A stretch of DNA of 64,000 nt, taken from positions 496,001 to 560,000 of the forward strand of contig NZ_FPCH01000002.1 in NCBI RefSeq assembly GCF_900116175.1. The letters are read 5' to 3'. The stretch is from Hyphomicrobium facile (GTDB lineage Bacteria; Pseudomonadota; Alphaproteobacteria; Rhizobiales; Hyphomicrobiaceae). The notes below the pieces were generated by a model. The model ran no database searches, was not told the DNA's origin, and was given only the letters and a program-made list of their open reading frames with translations. Both the position numbers and the translations under genes were made by a program. Positions 34,220-44,770 of the stretch are shown one piece after another; the stretch's first letter is position 1; the number at the start of each line of letters is the position of its first letter.

Positions 34220-34572
34220 CTTTAGCTCCTCGCAATCGGCGACCGCTCCCTATCGGCGCCGCCTCTTTCTCGCTCAAACTGGCCCGCTCAAACCGGCTTC
34301 GTCTTAACCACAAGCCAGATTCCGGCGGCGGCACACATTCCCGAGATGGCCTACGGGGAGGTTTTCAACAATGAGAAAAGACGTGCTTTGACCCATCGTA
34401 GCCCGGAACGCGAGATTATCGTTACTTATAGCGTGTTCCGGGAGTGTTCGCGCGAAGCGGTGTCACACCGCGAAGAGCATTACGAACATCGTGCCCAAAT
34501 AAAAAGAGCGCCGGACGTATCCGGCGCTCTCGATCGAACAAACCGAGCGTTCAGCTCAGGCTTAAGTTCAGC
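34220..34572. other. Intergenic region between glyA and nrdR
   Basis: About 350 bases. The part next to glyA holds its terminator hairpin (34498-34530). The remainder should contain the promoter of the nrdR-rib operon; a short frame at 34346-34576 has no coding character and runs through the terminator. Confidence 0.45.
34498..34530 (-). terminator. Rho-independent terminator of glyA
   Basis: Perfect 11-base-pair stem (AGAGCGCCGGA / TCCGGCGCTCT) with a 4-base loop. On the minus strand it is followed by TTTTTATTT. It begins about 43 bases after the glyA stop. Confidence 0.9.
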
Positions 34573-35874
34573 TTAGGCGTAAATCGGGAAGCGTTCGCAA
34601 AGCGCCGTCGCCTTCGCCTTGACGGCGGCTTCAGTTGCAGCGTTGCCCTCTTCGCCGTTCTTCGCCAAGCCCTCGAGAACTTCGGTGATCAGACGGCCGA
34701 TCTCCTGGAATTCCGCGACGCCGAAGCCGCGCGTCGTGCCGGCGGGCGAGCCCAGGCGAATGCCCGACGTCACCATCGGCTTCTCGGGGTCGAACGGAAT
34801 GCCGTTCTTGTTGCAGGTGATATGAGCGCGTTCGAGCGACTTCTCGGCCTTGTTGCCGGTGAGCTTCTTCGGACGGAGATCGACGAGCACGACGTGCGTG
34901 TCGGTGCCGCCGGAGACGAGCGCGAAGCCGTTCTGGACCAGCACTTCACCCAGCGCCTTGGCGTTGTCCATGACGCCCTTGATGTAGACCTTGAAGTCGG
35001 GACGCAGCGCTTCGCCGAAGGCAACGGCCTTTGCGGCGATGACGTGCATCAGCGGGCCACCCTGGATACCAGGGAAGATCGCCGAGTTGACCTTCTTCGC
35101 GATGTCTTCGTCGTTCGTCAGGATCATGCCGCCGCGCGGACCGCGCAACGTCTTGTGCGTCGTCGTCGTGACGACGTGAGCGTGCGGGAACGGGCTCGGG
35201 ATGAGACCGGCTGCAACGAGACCGGCGAAGTGCGCCATGTCGACGAGGAAGTGCGCGCCGACTTCATCGGCGATCGCGCGGAACGCGGCGAAGTCGATCT
35301 TGCGCGGATATGCCGAACCGCCGGCGATGATGATGCGCGGCTTGTGTTCGTGGGCGAGCTTCTTCACCTCATCCATGTCGATCAGGTGGGTGTCAGGCTT
35401 CACCATGTAGTGCACGGCCTTGAACCACTTGCCCGACTGGTTGACGCTCGCGCCGTGGGTCAAGTGACCGCCGGCTGCGAGCGACAGGCCGAGGATCGTA
35501 TCGCCGGGCTTGGCGAGCGCGTTGAAGACGCCCTGGTTCGCCTGGCTGCCCGAGTTCGGCTGCACGTTGGCGAAGCCGCAGTCGAACAGCTTCTTGGCGC
35601 GGTCGATCGCGAGCTGTTCTGCGATGTCGACGTACTGGCAGCCGCCGTAATAGCGCTTGCCCGGATAGCCTTCCGCGTACTTGTTCGTCAGGACCGAGCC
35701 TGCAGCATCGAGCACGGCCTGGGAGACGATATTCTCCGAAGCGATCAGCTCGATCTCGTGCTGCTGGCGTCCGAATTCCTTCTGGATGGCGCCGAAGACT
35801 TCGGGATCGGTTTCAGATAGGTGCGCCTTGAAAAAGCGCGAGGTTTGCGAAGTTGCTGCCGGTGCAGTCGACAT
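34573..35874 (-). CDS. glyA: Serine hydroxymethyltransferase
   Basis: 433 residues from the ATG at 35874 (AGAGGAAAGCCC upstream). GlyA signatures: [75 protein letters not shown] and the PLP-Lys motif [17 protein letters not shown]. It interconverts serine and glycine with tetrahydrofolate. The neighbouring hemA consumes glycine, but the two have separate transcription signals (196 bases between). Own terminator at 34498-34530. Confidence 0.97.
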   Translation of the reverse strand: MSTAPAATSQTSRFFKAHLSETDPEVFGAIQKEFGRQQHEIELIASENIVSQAVLDAAGSVLTNKYAEGYPGKRYYGGCQYVDIAEQLAIDRAKKLFDCGFANVQPNSGSQANQGVFNALAKPGDTILGLSLAAGGHLTHGASVNQSGKWFKAVHYMVKPDTHLIDMDEVKKLAHEHKPRIIIAGGSAYPRKIDFAAFRAIADEVGAHFLVDMAHFAGLVAAGLIPSPFPHAHVVTTTTHKTLRGPRGGMILTNDEDIAKKVNSAIFPGIQGGPLMHVIAAKAVAFGEALRPDFKVYIKGVMDNAKALGEVLVQNGFALVSGGTDTHVVLVDLRPKKLTGNKAEKSLERAHITCNKNGIPFDPEKPMVTSGIRLGSPAGTTRGFGVAEFQEIGRLITEVLEGLAKNGEEGNAATEAAVKAKATALCERFPIYA

Positions 35875-36070
35875 GGGCTTTCCTCTAAATTGGGGAAACG
35901 TTTTTTTAGCGCTGGCGGGCACTTTGGAGCAAGCCCGGACCGGCTTTCAACCATAGTTGCGAGCTACTATGCCAGCGCTCAACTCTATCCGCACCCGCGT
36001 AATAAAGGCGCGGGCTGCAGGTATTGCAGCGCAACTGAGGCGGTGCCTCTCCGGGCGTTCCCGCGAGGCC

Positions 36071-37303
36071 TTACTCAGCCGCTTCGGCAAGGCTCTCGAT
36101 CAGCGCCAGCGGGCACTGAGACCAGAGATCCGTCAGGGCGTTGACCAGATGCTCCATATCGGCGTCGGTGTGCTGGGGTGATGGTGTCAGCCGCAGCCGC
36201 TCGGTGCCACGCGGAACCGTCGGATAGTTGATCGGTTGAACGTAGATACCGTAGCGATCGAGCAGCACGTCGGTCAGGGCCTTGCAACGCACCGGATCGG
36301 CGACGAGCACGGGCACGATATGGCTCGGCCCCGAAATGACCGGGAAATCGGCCGCTGCGAGGCGCCGCTTCAGAGCACGGGCGCGCTCCTGGTGCTGCTC
36401 ACGCTCGAGGTTGCTCGACTTCAAATGGCGGATGGACGCGAGTGCGCCGGCCGCGATCGCGGGCGCCAGCGAGGTCGTGAAGATGAAGCCCGGGGCATAC
36501 GACCGGATGGCGTCGCACAGCGTCTTGGACGCTGCGATGTAGCCGCCCATGACGCCGAAGCCCTTCGCGAGCGTGCCGTTGATGATGTCGATCCGATGCA
36601 TGACGCCGTCGCGCTCGGCGACGCCGCCGCCGCGCGGGCCATAGAGCCCAACCGCATGGACCTCGTCGAGGTACGTCAGCGCATTGTACTTTTCTGCGAG
36701 ATCGCAGATCGCAGCGATAGGCGCCACGTGGCCGTCCATCGAATAGACGCTCTCGAAGGCGATGATCTTCGGCGTGTCGCGCGGCACTTTCTGCAGGCGC
36801 GCTTCGAGATCGGCGAGGTCGTTATGAACGAAGATCTGCTTCGGCCCGCGGCCGTTGCGAATGCCAGCGATCATCGACGCGTGATTCTTCTCGTCGGAAA
36901 AGATCACGCAGCCGGGAAAGAGCGTTGCGAGCGTCGATAGCGCGGCCTCGTTGGCGACGAACGCCGACGTGAAGAGAAGGGCCATTTCCTTGCCGTGGAG
37001 ATCGGCAAGCTCGCGCTCGAGTTCGACGTGGTAATGGGTGGTGCCTGCGATGTTGCGCGTGCCGCCGGAACCGGCGCCGACGAGATCAATGGCCTCGTGC
37101 ATCGCTGCGAGCACCTTCGGGTGCTGGCCCATGCCGAGATAATCGTTGGAGCACCAAACGGTTATCTGCTTTGCAGCTTCACCTTTGACGACTTCAGCTT
37201 TGGGGAAGGCGCCTCTGCGGCGCTTCACATCAGCGAAAACCCGATAACGTCCCTCACGCTTTACAGTATCAAGGGCGTCCGAGAGCATCTGCTCGTAGTT
37301 CAT
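36071..37303 (-). CDS. hemA: 5-aminolevulinate synthase
   Basis: 410 residues from the ATG at 37303; an extension to 37339 lacks support. ALAS signatures: [100 protein letters not shown] and the PLP-Lys [13 protein letters not shown]. It condenses glycine with succinyl-CoA, the C4 haem route used by alphaproteobacteria and mitochondria. hemB, the next pathway step, lies about 5 kb away. Length fits ALAS (about 405). Confidence 0.97.
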   Translation of the reverse strand: MNYEQMLSDALDTVKREGRYRVFADVKRRRGAFPKAEVVKGEAAKQITVWCSNDYLGMGQHPKVLAAMHEAIDLVGAGSGGTRNIAGTTHYHVELERELADLHGKEMALLFTSAFVANEAALSTLATLFPGCVIFSDEKNHASMIAGIRNGRGPKQIFVHNDLADLEARLQKVPRDTPKIIAFESVYSMDGHVAPIAAICDLAEKYNALTYLDEVHAVGLYGPRGGGVAERDGVMHRIDIINGTLAKGFGVMGGYIAASKTLCDAIRSYAPGFIFTTSLAPAIAAGALASIRHLKSSNLEREQHQERARALKRRLAAADFPVISGPSHIVPVLVADPVRCKALTDVLLDRYGIYVQPINYPTVPRGTERLRLTPSPQHTDADMEHLVNALTDLWSQCPLALIESLAEAAE

Positions 37304-37556
37304 CAGTCGGTTTCCGCTCCCTAAAGCACGGCCGTTCATTATTTTGGTCCTTTTATGTACCCAGGGGCCTGAAAGGACCAGTGCCGTTTCGTCGCGCAGA
37401 GGATGAAAATTTGGTCAGGTCAGAAGACCTTTCGTCTGAGTCTGCGGTTTTGTTTCTGGCAGCTCAAGGCTCTGGCGGCAAGTCGACGGGCGCATATCAG
37501 CCCTCCCGCATCTTGAAGTTATGATGCCATCGAGACGGTATGGTGGCATCGAGACG

Positions 37557-38912
37557 TTAATAGGACGCTGCCACCTCGCCGATGCCGTCCTTCTGGTAAA
37601 TGTCGCGCCGGAATTGCACGACCCCATCCTCGGTCGCCCAGGCGCTGATGTAGACAAACAACAATTGAACGGGCTTTTTTAAGCGAACGTCCAGGCGCTG
37701 CCCCTTCTCCTTCAGCTGCGCGATCCTGTCGGCATTCCAGCCTTGCTGATCGGCGAGCAACCAGGCCGCCAGATTTTCGATATTGTGGACGCGGATGCAG
37801 CCCGAGCTTTCGGAACGAAAGTTGCGGCCGAAGATACGATCCGACGGGGTGTCGTGCATGTAGACGGAGTGGGCGCTGTCGAAGTTGATCTTCAGGAACC
37901 CGAGCGGGTTCTCCTTGCCCGGCTGCTGGCTGTACGTGTAGGTGCCCGGCGTCACCCGCTCCCAGTTGATGCTTTGCGGATCGACCTTCTTGCCGCCTGC
38001 GTAAGCGTCGATGCCGAACTTCACCAGAACGTTCTGGCCCTTCTTCTGCATCTCGCGCCCACGCGGGATCAGATCTTCCGAGACGACCGTCGGCGGCAGA
38101 CGCCACATAGGGTTGAAGTTGAGGTCGGTGATCGGCGTGCGCAGAAGAGGTGTCGGACGCTCGGGCTTGCCGACGACGCCTGCGTACCGGGCAACGATGG
38201 CGCCATTCTCGACGGCTTCAATATGTGCCGCCGGAATGTTGACGACGACGTATCTCTTCGATGTTGTCGGAATGGCTTCCTGCAAGCGCCCCAGATTGAC
38301 CTTCAGCTGCTTCAGGCGGGCGTCCGCGGACACGTTCAGGGCGGCGATCGTCCGCTTGTCGGCGATGCCGGTCGGCGTCAGGCCGTTCGATGCCTGGAAC
38401 CGCTGAAGCGCCTTCTCGAGGTCGTTGTCGAAATAGCTCGAGGTTGTATTGGCGCTGCGCAGGTCTCCCGAGGCCGCCAAGCGGGCGCGCAGCAATGCGA
38501 CGGCGGGATCGGTTGTCCCGTACTGCATGAGACTGTCACGGGGTGTCTTTGGCGGGGGCTCGGGAATTTGCGGCCAGCCGCCCTTCCCCACGATCATCGT
38601 GTACTGGCGGACCGCCATCTTGGTCGCTTCGATATTTGCCTTGGCGAGCGTCGCGTAGCCTTTGGGCGGGTTGGCTTCCCATTCGCGGACGAAGTCTGGA
38701 TCGGTGCGGTTGCTCGTGTATGACGGGCCGTCGTTGCCGGAGCCAAAATTGAACCAGCCGAGCCCTTGGGCTGCCGCGCCGCCGGAACCCAGCCAGCCGA
38801 CGGCCGATATCGCAATGAATCCAATGCCCAGGACGCTGGCTACGAGCCGGCGGTCTGAGAACCGGTTTGGCAGGCCGATGCCTGCCCTAAGCTTCCGTTC
38901 CCCCAAGCCCAC
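37557..38912 (-). CDS. L,D-transpeptidase, YcbB/LdtD type (second copy)
   Basis: 451 residues from a GTG start (GGGGGACGGAC upstream). Membrane/signal segment at about 24-48 (VASVLGIGFIAISAVGWLGS), peptidoglycan-binding region at about 135-195 (VALLRARLAASGD, LQRFQASNGLTPTGI), YkuD domain at about 215-420 with HDTPSDRIFGRNFRSESSGC; nucleophile Cys372 in SSGCIRVHN. Same architecture as the protein at 27097-28458 but clearly diverged, so not a recent duplicate. An LdtR-type regulator gene lies 230 bases upstream on the same strand; in related bacteria LdtR controls an L,D-transpeptidase gene, so this is its probable target (inference). Confidence 0.93.
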   Translation of the reverse strand: MGLGERKLRAGIGLPNRFSDRRLVASVLGIGFIAISAVGWLGSGGAAAQGLGWFNFGSGNDGPSYTSNRTDPDFVREWEANPPKGYATLAKANIEATKMAVRQYTMIVGKGGWPQIPEPPPKTPRDSLMQYGTTDPAVALLRARLAASGDLRSANTTSSYFDNDLEKALQRFQASNGLTPTGIADKRTIAALNVSADARLKQLKVNLGRLQEAIPTTSKRYVVVNIPAAHIEAVENGAIVARYAGVVGKPERPTPLLRTPITDLNFNPMWRLPPTVVSEDLIPRGREMQKKGQNVLVKFGIDAYAGGKKVDPQSINWERVTPGTYTYSQQPGKENPLGFLKINFDSAHSVYMHDTPSDRIFGRNFRSESSGCIRVHNIENLAAWLLADQQGWNADRIAQLKEKGQRLDVRLKKPVQLLFVYISAWATEDGVVQFRRDIYQKDGIGEVAASY

Positions 38913-39055
38913 GTCCGTCCCCCGGCGCTTGCGATTCCTATCTGCGTTGCCGCTACCCTATCTGAAATCCGAGCATTTGACATCGGATAGATGCTAGCCC
39001 GGCTTTCGGCAGCGGGCATGTCCACAGGCGCTCATCGCTGCCGTATTCGCGAACG

Positions 39056-39087
39056 AAAAAGGACCTCTCCGCGCATGCAGAGAAGTC
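39056..39087 (-). terminator. Rho-independent terminator of ldtR
   Basis: Stem GGAC-C-TCTC / GAGA-A-GTCC with one internal mismatch, at 39061-39087, followed on the minus strand by TTTTT. It lies between ldtR and the L,D-transpeptidase gene, so the two are transcribed separately. Confidence 0.75.
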
Positions 39088-39142
39088 CTCAACGCCCGTC
39101 AGACGACGGCGTTCAAAAGCAGGCTATTGGCGTCGGCCGTTT

Positions 39143-39652
39143 TTAGAGGCGGTAACGAATCTGATCCGACCAGAAGCGTTCCAGGCGTACCAGGGCCTTG
39201 TTCAAGCCTTTGACGTCTTCGTTGGAAACTTCACCGACGGTCTGCACCGAGCCCAGCTGACGAAGATAGAGCTTCGAAACGATGTCCCGCGCCTCGAGAC
39301 CCTTGTCGGTCAGGCTCACACGCACCGACCGGCGATCCGTGTCGGACCGCTTGTAGTGAATGTATCCCATGTCGACGAGCTTCTTAAGATTGTAGGACAC
39401 GTTCGACCCAAGGTAGTAACCCCTGGTCTTCAGCTCGCCTGCCGTCAGCTCACTCTCGCCGATGTTGTAAAGGAGCAAAGCCTGCACGCTGTTGAGCTCG
39501 GCTCCGCCACGACGATCAAACTCGTCCTTGATGACGTCGAGCAGAAGGCGATGCAGGCGCTCGATCAAACGCAGCGCCTGAAGGTATTCACCGCGAAACC
39601 CTTCTTCCTGGGCCGGCGCGCGGTGACGCGCCATATCGTACGCTAAACTCAT
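39143..39652 (-). CDS. ldtR: MarR-family regulator LdtR
   Basis: 169 residues from the ATG at 39652 (GAGGCAGGGTT upstream); the open frame extends to 39937 but that part is AT-rich and not protein-like. Winged helix-turn-helix with LNSVQALLLYNIGESELTAG, ELKTRGYYLGSNVSYNLKKL VDMGYI and RSDTDRRSVRVSLTDKG, an almost diagnostic block for the rhizobial LdtR group. Family members control L,D-transpeptidase and osmotic or envelope stress genes. The downstream ldt gene is the likely target. The 217 bases upstream are unusually AT-rich and may carry its promoter and operator. Confidence 0.92.
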   Translation of the reverse strand: MSLAYDMARHRAPAQEEGFRGEYLQALRLIERLHRLLLDVIKDEFDRRGGAELNSVQALLLYNIGESELTAGELKTRGYYLGSNVSYNLKKLVDMGYIHYKRSDTDRRSVRVSLTDKGLEARDIVSKLYLRQLGSVQTVGEVSNEDVKGLNKALVRLERFWSDQIRYRL

Positions 39653-39869
39653 AACCCTGCCTCGCAATTGTTTGACGCCACCCGGTTTGCCCGGGTTTTG
39701 ACAAATTGATAACTCGGAGGCCTGAATTTCGGCTAAATAGATATAGTAAAAGAATAGTAGGGGGGTGTGTTTGGAATGAATTTTTAACCAATATTCAGGT
39801 GAATTCTCCGGATTGGTAACTATCGTCCTAACGCAGCGACGACAATTAACAACAATATAGCCAGATTTT

Positions 39870-41063
39870 TTAAACTCGCGCTGCCTGCATCTCAGTTCTC
39901 TTAGGCAATTCGAGCTCTGCCCCTGGCAATGGCGCAAAATACGCTTCGACTACATCAGCAATACTATCATCATATCGATTTGGTTTCCATGCTGGGCTGC
40001 CATCCTTGTCGATGAGCAGCGCGCGAACGCCTTCGTGGAAATCGTGGCTCTCAATACAGCGCACAGCTAGACGATAATCTTCGATGAGTGTTTGACGTAT
40101 ATCAAACGAAAGCGCCGATTGAATATGGCGGATCGTAATGGCCAGCGATATCGGCGAACACTTCGCGAGATCCGCCAGCGTCTTCTTCGCCCACTCCGAG
40201 CCTTTTGCCTCCGCGTTCGTCAGCGACCGCAGAATACCTTGGAGCGTCGGCTCCGAAAAATGCTCGAGGATATGGCCTCGGTCTTTTTGCAAATCGCCGG
40301 GCGCTTGAATTTCGTTAATGGCGTCGAGCATGGGGTCGACGGGTTCGGCGTCTTTCAATTTCGCGAGTATGCCGGGAAAATGCGTCGCGGAAATGCAATG
40401 CGTAACGAGACCTAGCCATTGCGCATCGGCGCGTCCGATCGCGCGGCCCGTAAGACCCAAATAGATTCCGATGGGCCACGGCAGTTTCGCCAGCACGCGC
40501 GATATGCCGACGTCAGGGAACAGTCCGATCTTGGTTTCGGGCATCGCCCATTTGAAATTTTCGCCGGCGATGCGATGCGTGTTGTATGCGGTCAAGCCGG
40601 CGCCCGACCCCATGCACAGCCCATCGATGAACGACACGGTCGGCTTCGAGAAGCATTCGAGAAGCCAGTTGAGCGAATACTCGTTGCGGAAATAGCTCTT
40701 CGCGGTCTCGATATCGTCCTTTGCGGCAGCCGACAGCGCCCGCACATCGCCGCCGGCACAGAAGGCCCGCGGATTATTCGAGAGAAGTGCGACGATGTAG
40801 ACGTCGGGATTGCGAGCGACAGTCGGGATGGCGCTGCTCAACGTCCGGCACATCTCATCGTCGAGGGCGTTGAGGACGTTCGGCCGGTTCAGCGTGAACG
40901 TCTGCAGCGCCTGCGATCGGTCCGCGATGATCTTCGGAGACTGTCCGACTGTCGACGTTTTGAGATCGGTGTTGTGCTGGTTCACTGCATGCTCGGTATG
41001 TATCGCTGGCGCGACTCGGTTGTGAAATTCGATGCTATGGCCTGTTTCATGCGAACCCGCCAT
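39870..41063 (-). CDS. 3-hydroxyisobutyryl-CoA hydrolase / enoyl-CoA hydratase family
   Basis: 397 residues from the ATG at 41063. The first 45 residues (MAGSHETGHSIEFHNRVAPA...) do not look like the family, so translation may begin downstream, for example at the GTG of VNQHNTDLK; the 5' limit is uncertain. Crotonase fold: TLNRPNVLNALDDEM, NNPRAFCAGGDVRAL (oxyanion hole), SFIDGLCMGSGAGLTAYNTH, WAMPETKIGLFPDVGIS (catalytic Glu region), and a C-terminal DFHEGVRALLIDKDGSPAWK typical of HIBCH. It would release 3-hydroxyisobutyrate in valine catabolism; mmsA in this window acts later on that route. Confidence 0.9.
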   Translation of the reverse strand: MAGSHETGHSIEFHNRVAPAIHTEHAVNQHNTDLKTSTVGQSPKIIADRSQALQTFTLNRPNVLNALDDEMCRTLSSAIPTVARNPDVYIVALLSNNPRAFCAGGDVRALSAAAKDDIETAKSYFRNEYSLNWLLECFSKPTVSFIDGLCMGSGAGLTAYNTHRIAGENFKWAMPETKIGLFPDVGISRVLAKLPWPIGIYLGLTGRAIGRADAQWLGLVTHCISATHFPGILAKLKDAEPVDPMLDAINEIQAPGDLQKDRGHILEHFSEPTLQGILRSLTNAEAKGSEWAKKTLADLAKCSPISLAITIRHIQSALSFDIRQTLIEDYRLAVRCIESHDFHEGVRALLIDKDGSPAWKPNRYDDSIADVVEAYFAPLPGAELELPKRTEMQAARV

Positions 41064-41243
41064 ATTTTGCGGCTATGGAATCGTCTTCCACACTCCAGAC
41101 GCGTGCCGTATCCCCGATCGGATCAACGGCTGAGATCAGTATGAGCTTGGCCTGAAAAGGGAATTCTGGAATATTCAGGCTCCCGCCAAGATCAACGCTC
41201 GCGTCGACTTTGTAGAGCGGCCGTGAAGGATGTACAGACAGAA

Positions 41244-42437
41244 ATGACGACATCCCCCAGCGCGGGGCACGACACCAGACAGTCGCGCCTTCGGTACATC
41301 GCAACCGCCGCCATTTTTGTCGTCTCATTGCTTGTCGGCGAAATGCCGGTTGATGCTCAGGCTAAGCAAAAGGCAACGCCTCCCGCATCGGAGGCGACTT
41401 CCGCGGCCGAGCCCGGTGCCGCAGCACCACCCGTTCAGGCTCCGTCAGACGCGGCGAAGGCCGCTCAGAAACCGGAGGATGGCGCAAAGCCAGCCGATCC
41501 CGCGACGACTGCCGCAGCGCCGAAGGAGCCTCCGACGTGGTCCGCAGCGGAGATCGCAGATGCCAAGGCGCATTGCGCGGTCGTACTCCAGCGCATCCAC
41601 GCCGTTGCCTTGCCGCATGAGCCGATCAAGGAGGGTGCATGCGGTACGCCTGCTCCCATCGAACTCATCAGTATCGGTCAGAACCCGCAAGTCGCGTTGT
41701 CGCCGCCGGCGATCGTGACCTGCGATCTCGCCGAGTCTCTCGTGAATTGGTTCGAAGGCGACGTGCAGCCGCTCGCTCGCAAGCACCTCAAATCCGAAAT
41801 CATCACGATCCAGACAATGAGCTCCTATTCGTGCCGCAACGCTTACGGCCGCAAGAAGACGAAGCTCAGCGAGCACGGCTTGGCGAACGCGCTCGATATC
41901 GGCGGTTTCGTAACTGCGTCGACGAAAACGGCCGATGTGCTTAAAGACTGGGGAAAGCCGCAGCGCCAAATCTTGGCCGAGGCTGCCGCTGAACAGCGCG
42001 CCGCAGAGGAAGCGGCTGCCAAGGCCGCAGGCACGGCCATCGCGGCCAATCCGGCTCAGGCCGCGCTCCCGTCAGCTCTACCGTCAACCGCGGGAGCAGC
42101 TGTTACTTCACTCGCGCGTTCGACAATCATCGACGGCGTCAGCGAGGCCGAGATCGTCGCAACGCCGACTTTGGGAACGTCCGATCCGGTCGTCGCGAAC
42201 AAACTTGGCGGGCCACTCGTGAAGCTCAATAAGGGCGCGCCAGCTCAGAAAACGTCGCAAGTGGGCGGGCGTTCGACGTCCAATCCGAAACCCGAGGTCA
42301 AGGCGTTCCTGCGCGAGGCGCACACCGCTGCATGCCGGATCTTCGGAACGACGCTTGGGCCGGAAGCAAACGACGATCACCGGAACCATTTCCACATCGA
42401 TATGGCGCAGCGGAAGTTTACCAAGATCTGCGATTAG
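41244..42437 (+). CDS. Exported extensin-like (LAS-type) peptidase
   Basis: 397 residues from the ATG at 41244; a GTG at 41223 would add seven residues. A membrane/signal segment (LRYIATAAIFVVSLLVGEMP) is followed by an Ala/Pro-rich region, then the extensin-like C-terminal domain starting near residue 90. It carries the two parts of a LAS metallopeptidase zinc site: S209-E-H-G-L-A-N-A-L-D218 and D378-H-R-N-H-F-H-I-D386. About 120 Ala-rich residues (roughly 232-352) separate them, an unusually long insert. The family is related to D-Ala-D-Ala peptidases, so cell wall hydrolysis in the periplasm is likely though not established. Confidence 0.85.
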   Translation: MTTSPSAGHDTRQSRLRYIATAAIFVVSLLVGEMPVDAQAKQKATPPASEATSAAEPGAAAPPVQAPSDAAKAAQKPEDGAKPADPATTAAAPKEPPTWSAAEIADAKAHCAVVLQRIHAVALPHEPIKEGACGTPAPIELISIGQNPQVALSPPAIVTCDLAESLVNWFEGDVQPLARKHLKSEIITIQTMSSYSCRNAYGRKKTKLSEHGLANALDIGGFVTASTKTADVLKDWGKPQRQILAEAAAEQRAAEEAAAKAAGTAIAANPAQAALPSALPSTAGAAVTSLARSTIIDGVSEAEIVATPTLGTSDPVVANKLGGPLVKLNKGAPAQKTSQVGGRSTSNPKPEVKAFLREAHTAACRIFGTTLGPEANDDHRNHFHIDMAQRKFTKICD

Positions 42438-43670
<1,233 letters not shown>

Positions 43671-43703
43671 CAGCATTCGTCCGAGGGTGACGGTGACGGC
43701 AAA

Positions 43704-44291
43704 CTAGCGGCGGACGCGACGGCGGTAGTCCTGGTCGACAGGCGCTTCGCCGTTGTCCTGATAGCCACCATCCGGCGGTTGCTGGCCTTCGGCAGTGGCG
43801 GGCGCGTCGGCCGGAGCGGCCTCGGGCGGGACGGGCTTCTGCTCAACGATCGTGCGGGCCGGCTTGTTGCACTCGGTCAACCAGACGTCATAGGTCGGAT
43901 GCTCGAGGCCATAGATGCCGGGGCTCTCGGCAAACATCCAGCCAGTGAAAATTCGCTTTTCCGAGCCATCGAGCTGCGTTTCGTCGATCTCGACGAACGT
44001 CGTCGTCTTCGGCTCTTCCGTCGGCGGGCGCGAGTAGCAGGCGCGCGGCGTGATCTTCAACGCACCGAACGTCGCCGTTTCGCCCAGCGCCACCTCGAAT
44101 TTCGATATGTGCGCCGTCACCTTGTCGAGCGCGGAAAAGACGGCAACCTGATTTTCGATGCGATCGGCCTTGGCGGGCGCCGTCGCTACGGTCATTGCGC
44201 CGGCGAGCAAAAGCGTCAGCGACGTCAGGGCCGCTCCGCGACGGTTAAGCCGTACGCTCAGCGCAAAATTCAAAAGCAACGGCTTTCTCAA
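43704..44291 (-). CDS. Exported DUF2155 protein
   Basis: 195 residues from a TTG start; no ATG or GTG lies before the signal peptide (LTSLTLLLAGAMTVATAPAKA), so TTG is likely though the exact start is uncertain. The domain at about 50-145 has DUF2155 features: ALDKVTAHISKFEVALGET, FGALKITPRACYSRPPTEEP, FVEIDE and FTGWMFAESPGIYGLEHPTY DVWLTECN. The tail is Pro/Ala-rich and ends in RRRVRR. DUF2155 genes commonly sit next to the NDUFA12 gene in Rhizobiales, as here (80 bases apart, same strand). Periplasmic; function unknown. Confidence 0.88.
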   Translation of the reverse strand: MRKPLLLNFALSVRLNRRGAALTSLTLLLAGAMTVATAPAKADRIENQVAVFSALDKVTAHISKFEVALGETATFGALKITPRACYSRPPTEEPKTTTFVEIDETQLDGSEKRIFTGWMFAESPGIYGLEHPTYDVWLTECNKPARTIVEQKPVPPEAAPADAPATAEGQQPPDGGYQDNGEAPVDQDYRRRVRR

Positions 44292-44371
44292 TTCAGAATC
44301 CAGTGAGGGGGGCGCTGCCCGGCGGAGGCCCTCGATTGAGCCTCAAAGCGGGCGAATTTTCGATCAGGCGG

Positions 44372-44770
44372 TCAGTGCGGCTTCCACGCCTTGTAGTCGC
44401 TGGTCGACTTAGCGCGCTCGCCTTTACCCAAGATCGAGCCTTTCGGGCGATACGCGAGCGGCGTTCCCGTCAGATTCGCTTGGTGCGGCTTCTGCCACGG
44501 GCGGCGATGATAGCGTTCGTCGGTCGGGATCGTATCGACGGTGTAATGAAGCCAGCCGTGCCAATCGGGCGGCACCTGGCTCGCCTCGGAAAGCTTCGGG
44601 TATATGACCCAGCGCGCGGGCACGCCGAGCGGTCCGACGCCCGACTTTTGGACGAAGTAGCGATTTCCAAATTCGTCCTGGCCGACCTGCTTGCCCTTAC
44701 GCAGCGTGAAAAGTCTGGTTCCCCAGGTATTTCCGCCCCACCAGCTGAAGATTTCGCTGAGTAAGCCCAT
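44372..44770 (-). CDS. NADH:ubiquinone oxidoreductase subunit NDUFA12
   Basis: 132 residues. NDUFA12/B17.2 features: GTRLFTLRKGKQVGQDEFGN RYF, RRWVIY-like ARWVIYPKLSEASQVPPDWHGWLHYTVDTI, and YHRRPWQKPHQANLTGTPLA YRPKGS. It is an accessory subunit on the matrix arm of respiratory complex I, found in alphaproteobacteria and mitochondria. It lies apart from the nuo operon, as usual, and upstream of the DUF2155 gene on the same strand. Confidence 0.95.
   Translation of the reverse strand: MGLLSEIFSWWGGNTWGTRLFTLRKGKQVGQDEFGNRYFVQKSGVGPLGVPARWVIYPKLSEASQVPPDWHGWLHYTVDTIPTDERYHRRPWQKPHQANLTGTPLAYRPKGSILGKGERAKSTSDYKAWKPH

Noticed and set aside
34346-34576. 76-codon frame between glyA and nrdR
   Set aside because: It runs through the glyA terminator hairpin and has no coding-like composition.
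35994-36013. Hairpin CCCGCG / CGCGGG between hemA and glyA as hemA terminator
   Set aside because: Stem is short, the loop long and no T-run follows on the minus strand; left unannotated.
39653-39937. N-terminal extension of the LdtR frame
   Set aside because: The added 95 residues come from AT-rich intergenic DNA and lack resemblance to MarR proteins; the ATG at 39652 has a better ribosome binding site.
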